In this document: positions 50,304 through 58,179 of the stretch, one piece after another
How the letters are laid out: each line of letters begins with the position of its first letter
How positions within the stretch are numbered: position 1 is the stretch's first letter
Assembly: GCA_013298125.1 (NCBI GenBank)
Contig: JAAFJP010000001.1
Span: 1 to 64,000 of the forward strand
Direction of reading: 5' to 3'
Length of the DNA stretch: 64,000 nucleotides
From: Cytophagales bacterium
GTDB lineage: Bacteria > Bacteroidota > Bacteroidia > Cytophagales > Spirosomataceae
Program-made: the position numbers and the translations under genes
Notes under the pieces: generated by a model
Database searches by the model: none
What the model was told of the DNA's origin: nothing
Seen by the model: the letters and a program-made list of their open reading frames with translations, nothing else

Positions 50304-50539
50304 GCTGCCATTTCAAATTCGTTTTTATCAACGTGTAGTCCAAATTCTAACAACATTTGATTAAGTTCGTCAATATATTGTTGTCGAATTCTTTCAAATC
50401 CTTCAATGGCAATAGTATCAGGATTTTCAAAATTTCTGTGTCTGACAATAGAATTATTAGTTCTTTCAATAAGGCTAAATAAATCAAAAATAGCTTCTTT
50501 CAAATATTCAGATTTCGATATTTCTTGTGAATTTATCAT
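50300..50539 (-). CDS. Small helical protein downstream of a nucleotidyltransferase-like gene
   Basis: A 79-residue soluble protein, mainly helical (LKEAIFDLFSLIERTNNSIV, FERIRQQYIDELNQMLLEF). Its start lies 2 bases after the stop of the upstream nucleotidyltransferase-like gene, a strong sign of one operon. Size and helicity fit a small partner or antitoxin-like protein, but no HEPN motif (RxxxxH) is evident. The stop codon overlaps that of the convergent ALDH gene. Function unknown. Confidence 0.7.
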   Translation of the reverse strand: MINSQEISKSEYLKEAIFDLFSLIERTNNSIVRHRNFENPDTIAIEGFERIRQQYIDELNQMLLEFGLHVDKNEFEMAA

Positions 50540-50541
50540 AA

Positions 50542-51021
50542 TTAAAAGTTGATTTGGACGATACCTTTGGAATATCTTTTACCGTTTCTTTGTACTCTTG
50601 ATTTTGAAAATAAATGAAACCATTCCACTGAATCATAATGAGTAATTATTTCATAATTTTTATGTTCAATAGGATATTCTTTTACAAAATAACAATCTAA
50701 TTTTTGTTCTGTTTTAAGTTTAATTCCTTGAAAATCAGCAAGTTTTGCCAATTTTTCCTGATAAATATTCGCATCTAAAAACGTAACAATGTCAATATCG
50801 TTAGGGTTCAGTTTAGAAGTTACAAAACTACCGTCAATCCATTGATAAAAATTTTCACTGATTTGATTTTTAAAATTATCAATGTATGTAAGATAACTTT
50901 GAAATAATTTATTTCGGGTATCTGAATTTTTGAAATTTAGTACAAAATTACGTTCAAAGGTTTCTATATCCGTTTCAATTAATTTATATGGAAATAAATT
51001 TCCGTAATCATCAAATTCCAT
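50542..51021 (-). CDS. DUF6932-like nucleotidyltransferase-fold protein
   Basis: A 159-residue protein with the hallmark of the minimal nucleotidyltransferase superfamily: G64-S65 (WIDGSFVTSK) followed by D75-x-D77 (NPNDIDIVTF). A third acidic residue could be in the DCYFVKEYP strand. This matches the DUF6932-type group of small NTases. It is transcribed with a 79-residue helical protein, as in MNT/HEPN-like toxin-antitoxin pairs. It sits in reverse orientation inside the lysine catabolism set, 45 bases from the start of the DUF1338 gene with which it is divergent. Activity and target are unknown. Confidence 0.75.
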   Translation of the reverse strand: MEFDDYGNLFPYKLIETDIETFERNFVLNFKNSDTRNKLFQSYLTYIDNFKNQISENFYQWIDGSFVTSKLNPNDIDIVTFLDANIYQEKLAKLADFQGIKLKTEQKLDCYFVKEYPIEHKNYEIITHYDSVEWFHLFSKSRVQRNGKRYSKGIVQINF

Positions 51022-51066
51022 AAATCGTGGTTAAGTTTTAACAAAAATACTAAAAATCCTCAACAA

Positions 51067-51984
51067 ATGAAAACACAAGAAACCATCACAAAATCCCTCA
51101 TGGAGAAGCTCTGGGAGGGTTATTGCCAACGAGTTACTTATGCCCAAAAATACGCAGACATGGTGAAAGCCGAAGGCGGAAATGTGGTGAATGACCACTG
51201 TGCTTTCCGTACATTTAACACCTTTACGGGCGGACAACCTTCGGGTATTCGTGCCATTGAGGAAGTCTTGGAATCTTTGGGTTATGAGAAGATTTCGCCA
51301 TATAGTTTTCCAACAAAACACTTGAATTCTTTTCATTATCAACATCCTACGAATATCAATTTCCCTAAGTTTTTTGTCACACAATTGGAAGTGAAAGAAC
51401 TATCGGAAGAGGCTCAAAATTTAATAAATGAAGCAGTAAAAGATGCCCCAGATTTACTGAAAGGCGAATCTCGACAATTGTTGGCAACGTTGAAACAAAA
51501 TAAAGAATTGATTAGCGATGAGGCAGATAGATTAGTAGAAACGCTCGTGAAATTCTTTGCCCGCCCGTGGCAACCTGCCAAAAAAGAAACGATTTTAGCC
51601 TTGAATGCAGCATCTCAATTTGCTGCTTGGACATTACTTCATGGCAATTCTGTTAATCATTTCACGGCTTACATTAACCATCAAAACGTTCCAGCTTGGG
51701 GAGATATTGAGCAAACGATGGCGGTTTTGAAAGAGGCAGGAATTCCTATAAAACCTGAAATTGAAGGAGCGAAAGGCTCAAAACTTCGTCAGAGTTCGAC
51801 CCAAGCCATTGATGAAGATTGCCCTGTGGTGGATGCTGACGGCTCAATGACAACCTTGAAATGGTCGTATGCCTATTACGAATTGGCTGAACGTGGCTAT
51901 ATTGATGTTGATGGTCAGAAAGTTTGGTTCGATGGATTCTTAGGTGAGCAAGCAACAAATCTCTTCGAAATGACAAAACGTTAA
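51067..51984 (+). CDS. DUF1338 / HglS-family 2-oxoadipate dioxygenase-decarboxylase
   Basis: A 305-residue non-haem Fe(II) enzyme of the DUF1338 (HglS/YdcJ) family, which turns 2-oxoadipate into D-2-hydroxyglutarate in lysine catabolism. The VOC-like fold's metal ligands are visible: H44 in VNDHCAFRTFN, a second His in GNSVNHFTAYI (about residue 198) and the Glu of YAYYELAERGY near the C-terminus. Length is at the short end for the family (E. coli YdcJ is longer), as in eukaryote/Bacteroidota forms. Its neighbours on the same strand are a saccharopine dehydrogenase and an ALDH7-type dehydrogenase, supporting the assignment. Confidence 0.9.
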   Translation: MKTQETITKSLMEKLWEGYCQRVTYAQKYADMVKAEGGNVVNDHCAFRTFNTFTGGQPSGIRAIEEVLESLGYEKISPYSFPTKHLNSFHYQHPTNINFPKFFVTQLEVKELSEEAQNLINEAVKDAPDLLKGESRQLLATLKQNKELISDEADRLVETLVKFFARPWQPAKKETILALNAASQFAAWTLLHGNSVNHFTAYINHQNVPAWGDIEQTMAVLKEAGIPIKPEIEGAKGSKLRQSSTQAIDEDCPVVDADGSMTTLKWSYAYYELAERGYIDVDGQKVWFDGFLGEQATNLFEMTKR

Positions 51985-51989
51985 GAATA

Positions 51990-52096
51990 GTACACAGAAT
52001 TACCCAGAGTTTAGCACAGGAACACCTGCCGCAGAGTTTCACGAAGTTAAATTAAAACTCTGTGCTACTCCGTGAAAACTTAGTGAAACTCTGTGT
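51990..52096. repeat. gcagagtttcac palindrome
   Basis: cagagtttcacgaagtt (52032-52048) pairs with aacttagtgaaactctg (52077-52093), with further acagag/ctctgt words on each side. It fills the gap between the DUF1338 gene and the saccharopine dehydrogenase gene and extends in frame upstream of the latter's ATG. Confidence 0.75.
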
Positions 52097-52122
52097 CCAA
52101 AACTCAAAATCATCAACAAATC

Positions 52123-53178
52123 ATGCAAAATATTTTAGTAATAGGAATGGGCAAAGTCGGCTCATTAGTTGGAACATTATTAGCCAAACGTTTCACAGTC
52201 AAAGGATTAGATAAAAATAAACCTGCCACAGAATTGCCTTTTGAGGTACTCAAAGGCGATGTTTCGGATAAGATTTTATTAGAAGAACTGATTCCACAAT
52301 ACGATGCGGTGGTGTCGTGTATGCCTTATAATTTGAATTTGATGATTGCTCAAATTGCTTATGAATCTGGTAAACATTATTTTGATTTGACGGAAGACGT
52401 ACCGACCACCACCGCTATCCGAGAAATGGCAGCGAAGGGAAGTAAAGGCGTTTTAGCTCCGCAATGCGGACTTGCCCCTGGGCTTATCGGTATCGTGGGG
52501 GCAGATTTAGCTAATCGTTTTACCAAACTCCGTGACATCGAATTACGAGTTGGGGCATTACCGAAATATCCCAATGGACTTTTGGGCTATTCCTTTACAT
52601 GGTCGCCTGCTGGGGTGATAAACGAGTATTTGAACGATTGTGAGGTGATTCATAATGGCGAAAAGAAATTGGTTTCTGCCCTTGATGGCATCGAATATAT
52701 CAACATCGAAGGCAATGAATTTGAGGCTTTTAGCACCTCGGGAGGATTGGGAACGATGTGCGAAACTTATTTGGGACAAGTTGATACGCTCAATTACAAA
52801 ACCATTCGCTACCCTGGACATGGCAAATTGATGAAGTTTTTATTGTATGAATTAATCCTAAAAAACAAGCGTGAACTCATCGAAGAAATCCTGACCGAAG
52901 CCAAACCGCCCGTGCAAGAAGACGTTGTGTATGTGTATGCAGTCGTGGAGGGTTGGAAAAATCAGTTACTGGAAAGGGAGGAATTTTATCGTGCTTATTC
53001 TCCCAAAATCATAGACGGAAAGCATTGGAGAGCCATTTCTTGGACAACGGCAGCATCTATTGTGGCAGTAGTGGAGATGGTCGCTGATGGTAAATTGCCT
53101 CAAAATGGATTTATCAAACAGGAAGAAATTGATTTTGAGAAGTTTTTGGAAACGGAGACTGGAAAGTTCTTTTTGTAA
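52123..53178 (+). CDS. Saccharopine dehydrogenase family protein
   Basis: A 351-residue Rossmann-fold oxidoreductase. Start chosen at ATG 52123 (MQNILVIGMGKVGSLVGTLL), because the alternative GTG at 52093 lies in a palindrome. The dinucleotide-binding GMGKVGSLVG, then VVSCMPYNLNLMIAQIAYES, and PQCGLAPGLIGIVGADLA match saccharopine dehydrogenases (L-glutamate-forming, LYS9-like). In the catabolic direction it makes aminoadipate semialdehyde plus glutamate from saccharopine. The ALDH gene at 48774 would use that semialdehyde. A lysine-2-oxoglutarate reductase was not found in the window. Confidence 0.9.
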   Translation: MQNILVIGMGKVGSLVGTLLAKRFTVKGLDKNKPATELPFEVLKGDVSDKILLEELIPQYDAVVSCMPYNLNLMIAQIAYESGKHYFDLTEDVPTTTAIREMAAKGSKGVLAPQCGLAPGLIGIVGADLANRFTKLRDIELRVGALPKYPNGLLGYSFTWSPAGVINEYLNDCEVIHNGEKKLVSALDGIEYINIEGNEFEAFSTSGGLGTMCETYLGQVDTLNYKTIRYPGHGKLMKFLLYELILKNKRELIEEILTEAKPPVQEDVVYVYAVVEGWKNQLLEREEFYRAYSPKIIDGKHWRAISWTTAASIVAVVEMVADGKLPQNGFIKQEEIDFEKFLETETGKFFL

Positions 53179-53187
53179 AATTATAGC

Positions 53188-53235
53188 AACTTCCCGAAAC
53201 AATATCCATTGCGGGTATTCTACTTTCGGGAAGTT
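53188..53235. terminator. Hairpin after the saccharopine dehydrogenase gene
   Basis: aacttcccgaaa (53188-53199) pairs with tttcgggaagtt (53224-53235) around a 24-base loop. No strong T run on the plus strand; it may terminate both converging transcripts. Confidence 0.55.
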
Positions 53236-53251
53236 AAAAATACCTTAACAA

Positions 53252-53418
53252 TCACTTATTAACCACCATCAAAACAGGTCGAAAACCAGCATTATTTGAA
53301 GGATAATCAACCATCTCTGATTCGTCAATTTTCAGAGATTTTGCTGGTATATTCCAACTGCCTCCTTTTACTTTTTTATGCTCATTGAGCATTTCAGTTA
53401 ATTTTTTCACTGAATAGT
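53252..53418 (-). pseudogene. Remnant of a formylglycine-generating-enzyme-like (SUMF1) protein, C-terminal end
   Basis: The minus frame ending at TGA 53252-53254 is open for about 54 codons and has no clear start. It reads ...HKKVKGGSWNIPAKSLKI... and closes with NNAGFRPVLMVVNK. The GGSW ... GFR pattern is the end of the FGE-sulfatase/SUMF1 domain, which is also found in gliding-motility GldK/GldJ proteins. The catalytic N-terminal part is absent, and the frame begins at the 3' edge of the sugar dehydrogenase gene. Inferred as a deletion remnant. Confidence 0.65.
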
Positions 53419-54771
53419 CAAATTATTATTCATCCGTATAACCTTATTATTCTCAATCAAAATCTTTGTTCCTGTGGCAATAGTTATGGGAACATTAACG
53501 ACACATTGCCCTCCCGTACTGGGTCTGATGGTAATGATACTACCCGTCAAAGAATTATTGGGGGGAACCGTATTGTTCGACCAGTTATTAGCATCTGTCC
53601 AATTACCATTTCCTGTAAAAGTATATTGAATGGGTCCATTTGACTGAACTCTGAAAATACCTCCTGAGAAATAAGAGGGAATGTAAATTTCGCCATCTTC
53701 TGACTCACCTATATCGGCTATTCCACCCGTGGCTATCGTCTGAGAAGAAGTATTATAAGCATTAGTCAGTGAATCATATTTCACTTTAAATAATTTCCCT
53801 GAAAAAAAATCCGCACACAGATAATAGCCTTTCATTGATAGATAAGTTTCTCCACGATAGACTGTACCACCCACCGCTGATGAACCAGATGTTTGATAAG
53901 TTAAGAAAGGGAATTTATAATTAGTACCATTACATCCCGAAGAATTATAAACTGCATTGCCCTCATAACAACGCCAACCATAATTAATACCCGCCAATGA
54001 ATCACGGTGACAGCGATTAAACTCTTCAAAAGCATTTTGTCCTACATCACCAATCCACATATCTCCCGTAGCTCTATCAAAATTCCAACGAAAGGGGTTT
54101 CTTAGACCGTAAGCTAAAATTTCATTGGCAACTGTATTACCTGGAAGAATTGGATTGTTTGAAGGAATTGTATAGTAAGGTGCTGTATTTGAAGTATTTA
54201 CATTTAAGCGGAGCATTTTACCAAGTAAGCTATTTTTATTCTGACTGTTATTATCAGGGTCACCACCACTACCACCATCACCCGTAGATAGGTACAAAAA
54301 ACCGTCCTTCCCAAAACGTAAAGTACCTCCATTATGATTAGAATAATTAGGATGAGGAATGGTTATAACTATCTTTTTTGAGGAAGGTCTGGCTAAATTT
54401 ATCGAATCATTACCACTACCTACTTGATAACGAGCTATTTCTAAACTACCAGAAAGAGTTGTATAATAAACAAAAAATAAGCCATTAGTTTTATATTGAG
54501 GATGAAAACACATACTCAATAAACCTTGTTCGCCACCTCCTGAAACTGGACTTACTGTTAGAAAAGTGCCTAATGGGGTAAAGTTTTTATTAAAAACCAT
54601 GACATCCCCATTTTTTTGAGGAATAAAAATTCGGTTTGAACCATCCCCTGCATGAACAACTTGCATGGGTTGTAAAAGCCCAGAAGCAACTTGGGTAAGT
54701 GAAATGGTTGGTTGAGTAAGAGTTTGATGACCTAATATTATCAGAATGAGAAGCAAGAAAGATTTTTTCAT
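53407..54771 (-). CDS. Secreted PQQ-type glucose/sorbosone dehydrogenase with a GNW C-terminal module
   Basis: A 454-residue exported protein. Signal peptide (KKSFLLLILIILGHQTLTQ). Residues ~25-385 form the GSDH six-bladed propeller: GLLQPMQVVHAGDGSNRIF, GGGEQGLLSMCFHPQY, HNGGTLRFGKDGFLYLSTGD, GLRNPFRWNFDRATGDMWIG and GDVGQNAFEEFN, the usual PQQ/Ca-binding landmarks of aldose sugar dehydrogenases. The last ~65 residues (GNGNWTDANNWSNNTVPP ... IENNKVIRMNNNLTIQ) form a separate module like the one ending the 34019-38104 protein. No type A T9SS tail. The substrate sugar is not known. Confidence 0.9.
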   Translation of the reverse strand: MKKSFLLLILIILGHQTLTQPTISLTQVASGLLQPMQVVHAGDGSNRIFIPQKNGDVMVFNKNFTPLGTFLTVSPVSGGGEQGLLSMCFHPQYKTNGLFFVYYTTLSGSLEIARYQVGSGNDSINLARPSSKKIVITIPHPNYSNHNGGTLRFGKDGFLYLSTGDGGSGGDPDNNSQNKNSLLGKMLRLNVNTSNTAPYYTIPSNNPILPGNTVANEILAYGLRNPFRWNFDRATGDMWIGDVGQNAFEEFNRCHRDSLAGINYGWRCYEGNAVYNSSGCNGTNYKFPFLTYQTSGSSAVGGTVYRGETYLSMKGYYLCADFFSGKLFKVKYDSLTNAYNTSSQTIATGGIADIGESEDGEIYIPSYFSGGIFRVQSNGPIQYTFTGNGNWTDANNWSNNTVPPNNSLTGSIITIRPSTGGQCVVNVPITIATGTKILIENNKVIRMNNNLTIQ

Positions 54772-54799
54772 AGCAAGATTGTGTGTTTAAATACAAAAT

Positions 54800-54807
54800 C
54801 AAATGTA
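54800..54807 (-). promoter_or_regulatory. -7 box for the sugar dehydrogenase gene
   Basis: TACATTTG on the minus strand (54807-54800) exactly matches TAnnTTTG, about 28 bases upstream of the start codon. No convincing -33 TTTG. Confidence 0.35.
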
Positions 54808-54854
54808 CGAAATAGATATGATATTGGACTTTCCGATTACTCATTCTTAACTCA

Positions 54855-54893
54855 AAAGAGGGTTGCTGAATTTTATTTAGCAACCCTCTTTTA
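54855..54893 (-). terminator. Terminator of the alpha-L-fucosidase gene
   Basis: aaaagagggttgct and agcaaccctctttt pair around an 11-base loop, with T runs on both strands. It lies 12 bases past the fucosidase stop at 54905. Confidence 0.85.
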
Positions 54894-54904
54894 AGCAAAA
54901 AGAA

Positions 54905-56305
54905 TCAATAGATAACCCGAAGTGTGTAGGCAAAAGAATCCTTGACTTTTTCAGGAAATGTAACTGTCAATTCTTCATTATTTTGTTTCCATTTCAACGG
55001 AACTGGTTTATCAGAAATTAATTCTACGTTTTTAACCCCTTTCTTTAATCGGTTGATTATCAGATTATTATCCGTAGGTTTTTCCAATAAGAAAGTATAG
55101 GTAACATTCTCTTTTTGGGTAAATCTAATCTTGATTTTCTGATTTGAAGTTCCCTCTGCAACGCTGTATGGTTTGGTGTCAAAGATACCTTCGCCATTCA
55201 GTTTCAACCATTCGCCCAAAGCCTCCAAACGCTCTACTTGGATTGCTGGAATTTCACCTTTTGCATTTGGTCCAACATTAAGGAGGAAGTTCCCGTTTTT
55301 ACTCACAATGTCAATCAACATATCCACGAGGGCATCCGCAGAGAGCATTTGCTTGTCATTCTCCACTTGGTTATAGCCAAATGAGTAACCAATTCCACGA
55401 CAACTTTCCCATTTTTTTACAGAAACAGAATCTAAAACTCGGTATTCTGGGGTGCTATATTGACCATATTCTTTAAATTTCCCCCAACGGTCATTGAAAA
55501 CAACGTTTGGATTTTGGTTGATGGCATCGGCACAAATTCCCAAGAAATCACCGTTGTCGGGATAGTTAATGTCGTTCCAAAGTACATCGGGTTTGTAGCG
55601 ATTTATTAGCTCGTGATAATGATTGTCCGCATACGCCGTATAAGCTACACTTTTGGGCATGGATTGAAAAATATCAGGGAAAAGATTGACGATTGGGCTA
55701 CGATAAAACGTCCAATCTAAGCCCCCAGAGTAATAAACACCAAATTTCATACCTACTTTTCGAGATGATTTTGCGAGCTCCCCCACAAAATCTTTGGGCG
55801 AATTTATCACACTTTTATCCACAAAAGGATTTGGAACGGTACTCGGATAAAGCGTAAATCCATCGTGATGTTTGGTGGTAAAGACCACATATTTAGCCCC
55901 AATTTTCGAGAATAAATCCGTCCATTTATCGGCATTCCAAGCGACAGTATTTTTGTTGAACATTGGTACAAAATCGTAATAATCGAAGTTCTCGCCGTAG
56001 GTTTCTACGTGGTGTTTCCAAGTGGGAGCATCTTTGAACTTCATCGTGTTTAAATACCACTCGGCATAAGCATTGTTTTTGAACCAAGTTTCCCAACTCA
56101 CTTTAAACGGCTCACCCACAGGATTTGCCCACGCAGGTACTGCATACAAGCCCCAATGGACAAAAATGCCAAACTTTGCATTACCAAACCACTCAGGCAC
56201 AGGACGTTTACTGATAGATTCGGGAGTTGGTAAATAGACTTTTTGAGCGAACGAATTTGTAATAAATACTGAGAGAAATAAGAAGAGAATAATGACTTTT
56301 TTCAT
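54905..56305 (-). CDS. Alpha-L-fucosidase, GH29
   Basis: A 466-residue exported glycosidase. Signal peptide (KKVIILFLFLSVFITNSFAQ). The GH29 catalytic barrel shows WFGNAKFGIFVHWGLYAVPA, YVVFTTKHHDGFTLY (H146/H147), KFGVYYSGGLDW and the nucleophile D245 in DVLWNDINYP, followed by a C-terminal beta domain (KIRFTQKENVTYTFLLEKP). It removes terminal alpha-L-fucose from glycans, in the periplasm or outside. It stands by itself with its own terminator. A link to the pectin-related genes downstream is only by proximity. Confidence 0.95.
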   Translation of the reverse strand: MKKVIILFLFLSVFITNSFAQKVYLPTPESISKRPVPEWFGNAKFGIFVHWGLYAVPAWANPVGEPFKVSWETWFKNNAYAEWYLNTMKFKDAPTWKHHVETYGENFDYYDFVPMFNKNTVAWNADKWTDLFSKIGAKYVVFTTKHHDGFTLYPSTVPNPFVDKSVINSPKDFVGELAKSSRKVGMKFGVYYSGGLDWTFYRSPIVNLFPDIFQSMPKSVAYTAYADNHYHELINRYKPDVLWNDINYPDNGDFLGICADAINQNPNVVFNDRWGKFKEYGQYSTPEYRVLDSVSVKKWESCRGIGYSFGYNQVENDKQMLSADALVDMLIDIVSKNGNFLLNVGPNAKGEIPAIQVERLEALGEWLKLNGEGIFDTKPYSVAEGTSNQKIKIRFTQKENVTYTFLLEKPTDNNLIINRLKKGVKNVELISDKPVPLKWKQNNEELTVTFPEKVKDSFAYTLRVIY

Positions 56306-56387
56306 GTTGGGTTAATGGGATTTTAGTTTGAGATGATTATGGTTCAATTTAAAACTAAAAATCCATTTATTTTTATATGTTTACTTG

Positions 56388-56395
56388 TATTTTTG
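56388..56395 (+). promoter_or_regulatory. -7 box for the PIN toxin-antitoxin operon
   Basis: TATTTTTG exactly matches TAnnTTTG and lies 27 bases before the antitoxin ATG at 56422. The -33 region (attt at about 56363) is weak. Confidence 0.45.
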
Positions 56396-56421
56396 TGCAA
56401 GAAATCTAATAAAACGAAGCC

Positions 56422-56562
56422 ATGAAAACATCAACAAAACCAAAAGAAGTGCCTGTTAAACAGGTAATGAGGGCACCAGAAGGCAGACCCAAAGTGAAAT
56501 TAGGGGGAGGAAGGCATCTAATGTTCATGTCCGATACACTTTTTGACGATGATTTGAAATAA
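56422..56562 (+). CDS. Small antitoxin-like protein, 46 residues
   Basis: ATG 56422-56424 to TAA 56560-56562, 46 codons. The protein begins basic (MKTSTKPKEVPVKQVMRAPE), has a glycine-rich turn (KLGGGRHLMFM) and an acidic end (DTLFDDDLK). Its stop codon overlaps the PIN toxin's start by one base (TAATG), the tight coupling usual in vapBC-like operons. It is short for VapB and lacks a recognisable AbrB or RHH fold, so the name is by position. The -7 box just upstream supports transcription. Confidence 0.75.
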   Translation: MKTSTKPKEVPVKQVMRAPEGRPKVKLGGGRHLMFMSDTLFDDDLK

Positions 56563-56969
56563 TGAAGAGTTACCTTTTAGACACCCACATTTTTCTGAAT
56601 GCTTGGGTAAGACCCGAGAAAAATGGAAAGAAAATAACTAAAATATTTGAAAGTGCTAGCCCTAAGTATCTTAGTGCGATTTCGTTGGTAGAAATTGCTC
56701 AATTATTGGAATCGAAGCCCAAAGAAGTAAAAATAAATGTGCCTCTCGCTACATTTTTTTATCAGGCTTTGAGTGAATTACAAGTTCAGGTTTTAGAGAT
56801 TACACCTGAACACGCTCAACGATTCTATGAGATTCAGATGATAAAAGACCACAAAGACCAGTATGACCGTACCATTATTGCACAGGCGGCAAGTACAGGT
56901 TTTACCGTTTTATCAGACGATACAAAATTTCCTTTTTATCCGATTGAATTGATTTCAAATAATTTATAG
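56562..56969 (+). CDS. PIN-domain ribonuclease toxin (VapC-like)
   Basis: A 135-residue PIN-domain protein. The acidic metal-binding residues are in place: D7 (LLDTHIFLNAW), E44 (ISLVEIAQLLE), D102 (DQYDRTIIAQA) and D119/D120 (VLSDDTKF). This is the 'PIN toxin, DTHxF/W type' pattern. It would cleave RNA when free of its antitoxin. The start ATG overlaps the stop of the 46-residue upstream gene by one base. A terminator follows at 56986-57023. Confidence 0.93.
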   Translation: MKSYLLDTHIFLNAWVRPEKNGKKITKIFESASPKYLSAISLVEIAQLLESKPKEVKINVPLATFFYQALSELQVQVLEITPEHAQRFYEIQMIKDHKDQYDRTIIAQAASTGFTVLSDDTKFPFYPIELISNNL

Positions 56970-56985
56970 GTATTGGTTTTTATAT

Positions 56986-57023
56986 ATCGAAAAGGTCGCT
57001 GAATTGTGTTCAGTGACCTTTTT
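56986..57023 (+). terminator. Terminator after the PIN toxin gene
   Basis: aaaaggtcgctgaa and ttcagtgacctttt pair (one mismatch) around a short loop, followed by T's. It also stands right at the truncated end of the RhuM fragment. Confidence 0.8.
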
Positions 57024-57028
57024 AGATT

Positions 57029-57277
57029 TTAGTGTAAATGGGTTTCGTAAGATTTTCCATTGATGTCAGTTGTTCGGAAATTCCGAACAACTGAATGTTC
57101 TCCTAATTCTCCCTCTTCAAAAATATGTTTGATATGTTCACTAATGGTAGCTTTTGATTTCTGAAAAAGCTCGCATAATTGAGATTGCGTTAGCCAAACG
57201 GTTTTATCTTCTAAACGAGTTTCAATTTTTGTATTGCCTTCTTCGGTTTGATATATGGTGATGTTTGTGGTTTCCAT
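57029..57277 (-). pseudogene. Truncated RhuM-family protein (N-terminal part)
   Basis: An 82-residue frame starting METTNITIYQTEEGNTKIET. The segment LEDKTVWLTQSQLCELFQKSK with SVVRNFRTT is the start of the RhuM/virulence-protein family, normally about 330 residues. The frame stops right after the GKSYETHLH segment, where the intact family continues to its conserved YNLDxIxxxGYRV core. The remaining ~250 residues are missing and the truncation point abuts the terminator of the PIN toxin, suggesting a deletion. The start codon and upstream look intact, so a short protein could still be made. Confidence 0.75.
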
Positions 57278-57327
57278 TTATTTTGTTTTAATTATTATCT
57301 CTTAAAAATACCATTAGGTCTATTCTC

Positions 57328-58179
57328 CTACTTAATAAACTGCGAAACCTCCAAAACCTTATATCTTGGGTCCAAACCAAATAATTCTTTGAGAATATGG
57401 ACGTGTGCAGAACCATAAATTATAAGTACCCTTTTGGTATTTTTATCAATTCTATTCAAAGCATTTCTATACACTTTATAATCCCTAAAACTTTCAACAC
57501 TATTTAATTCAGCACCAACTCCTGATGTATTAATCAAAAGATTCCCAAGTCTATTTACGTAGTAAGATTTTTTAAGTGTCTCTGGTAAGTTTAAATACTT
57601 ATACATTTGATTCAGACTTACTTTTGAGGTTAGCCCAAAATATGGTGTCAAATCTTTTACGATTGTTTCTATAACTTTCATACCTTCGGGGTCTTCGACA
57701 CTATTTTTTTTATAAGCATAGTCTCTTATTTCCTTTACGTAATCAAAATATGCTTTTTCATATTTAGTCTTAAAAATTACATTTGTATCTCTTGTATCTG
57801 GGTCTGTCCAGTCAATTCCTTGAACACCCTTAGTTAGATTAAGTGATTCAGCGAGTTTAACCCCTACTTGATAAATTTCGTTATTTATCGCCCAAGTATC
57901 TTTGGTTTCTGATTTTGACTTATTTATTTCTTGTTGTATTTTCAACCAGTACTCATCATTTTCGGGCGGATTTTCAACGAATATTTGCTGTGGGTTGAAA
58001 ACTTTAAGGTAAGAAAGTATTTGCTTTAACTCAATTTTCTTTTTCGGACTTGTGATTGAATCGTCTTTTATGGCAAAAAAGTGAGTTGTTCCTAAAATAA
58101 GGATTTCTACCTTTTCGCTCTGTGCGTAAGAATGAAGCGAAAATAGCAATAACAAGGTACAAAGGATTATATTTTTCAT
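57328..58179 (-). CDS. DUF5694 exported protein (TraB/Tiki-like)
   Basis: A 283-residue protein with signal peptide (KNIILCTLLLLFSLHSYAQ). The mature part starts with VEILILGTTHFFA, the GT-x-H motif of the DUF5694/TraB-Tiki group of putative metalloproteases or esterase-like proteins, continues with QQIFVENPPEND (conserved Glu) and closes with VLIIYGSAHVHILKELF (GSxHxxxL). These His and Glu residues could bind metal. The substrate is unknown. A single gene with no clear operon partner. Confidence 0.85.
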   Translation of the reverse strand: MKNIILCTLLLLFSLHSYAQSEKVEILILGTTHFFAIKDDSITSPKKKIELKQILSYLKVFNPQQIFVENPPENDEYWLKIQQEINKSKSETKDTWAINNEIYQVGVKLAESLNLTKGVQGIDWTDPDTRDTNVIFKTKYEKAYFDYVKEIRDYAYKKNSVEDPEGMKVIETIVKDLTPYFGLTSKVSLNQMYKYLNLPETLKKSYYVNRLGNLLINTSGVGAELNSVESFRDYKVYRNALNRIDKNTKRVLIIYGSAHVHILKELFGLDPRYKVLEVSQFIK

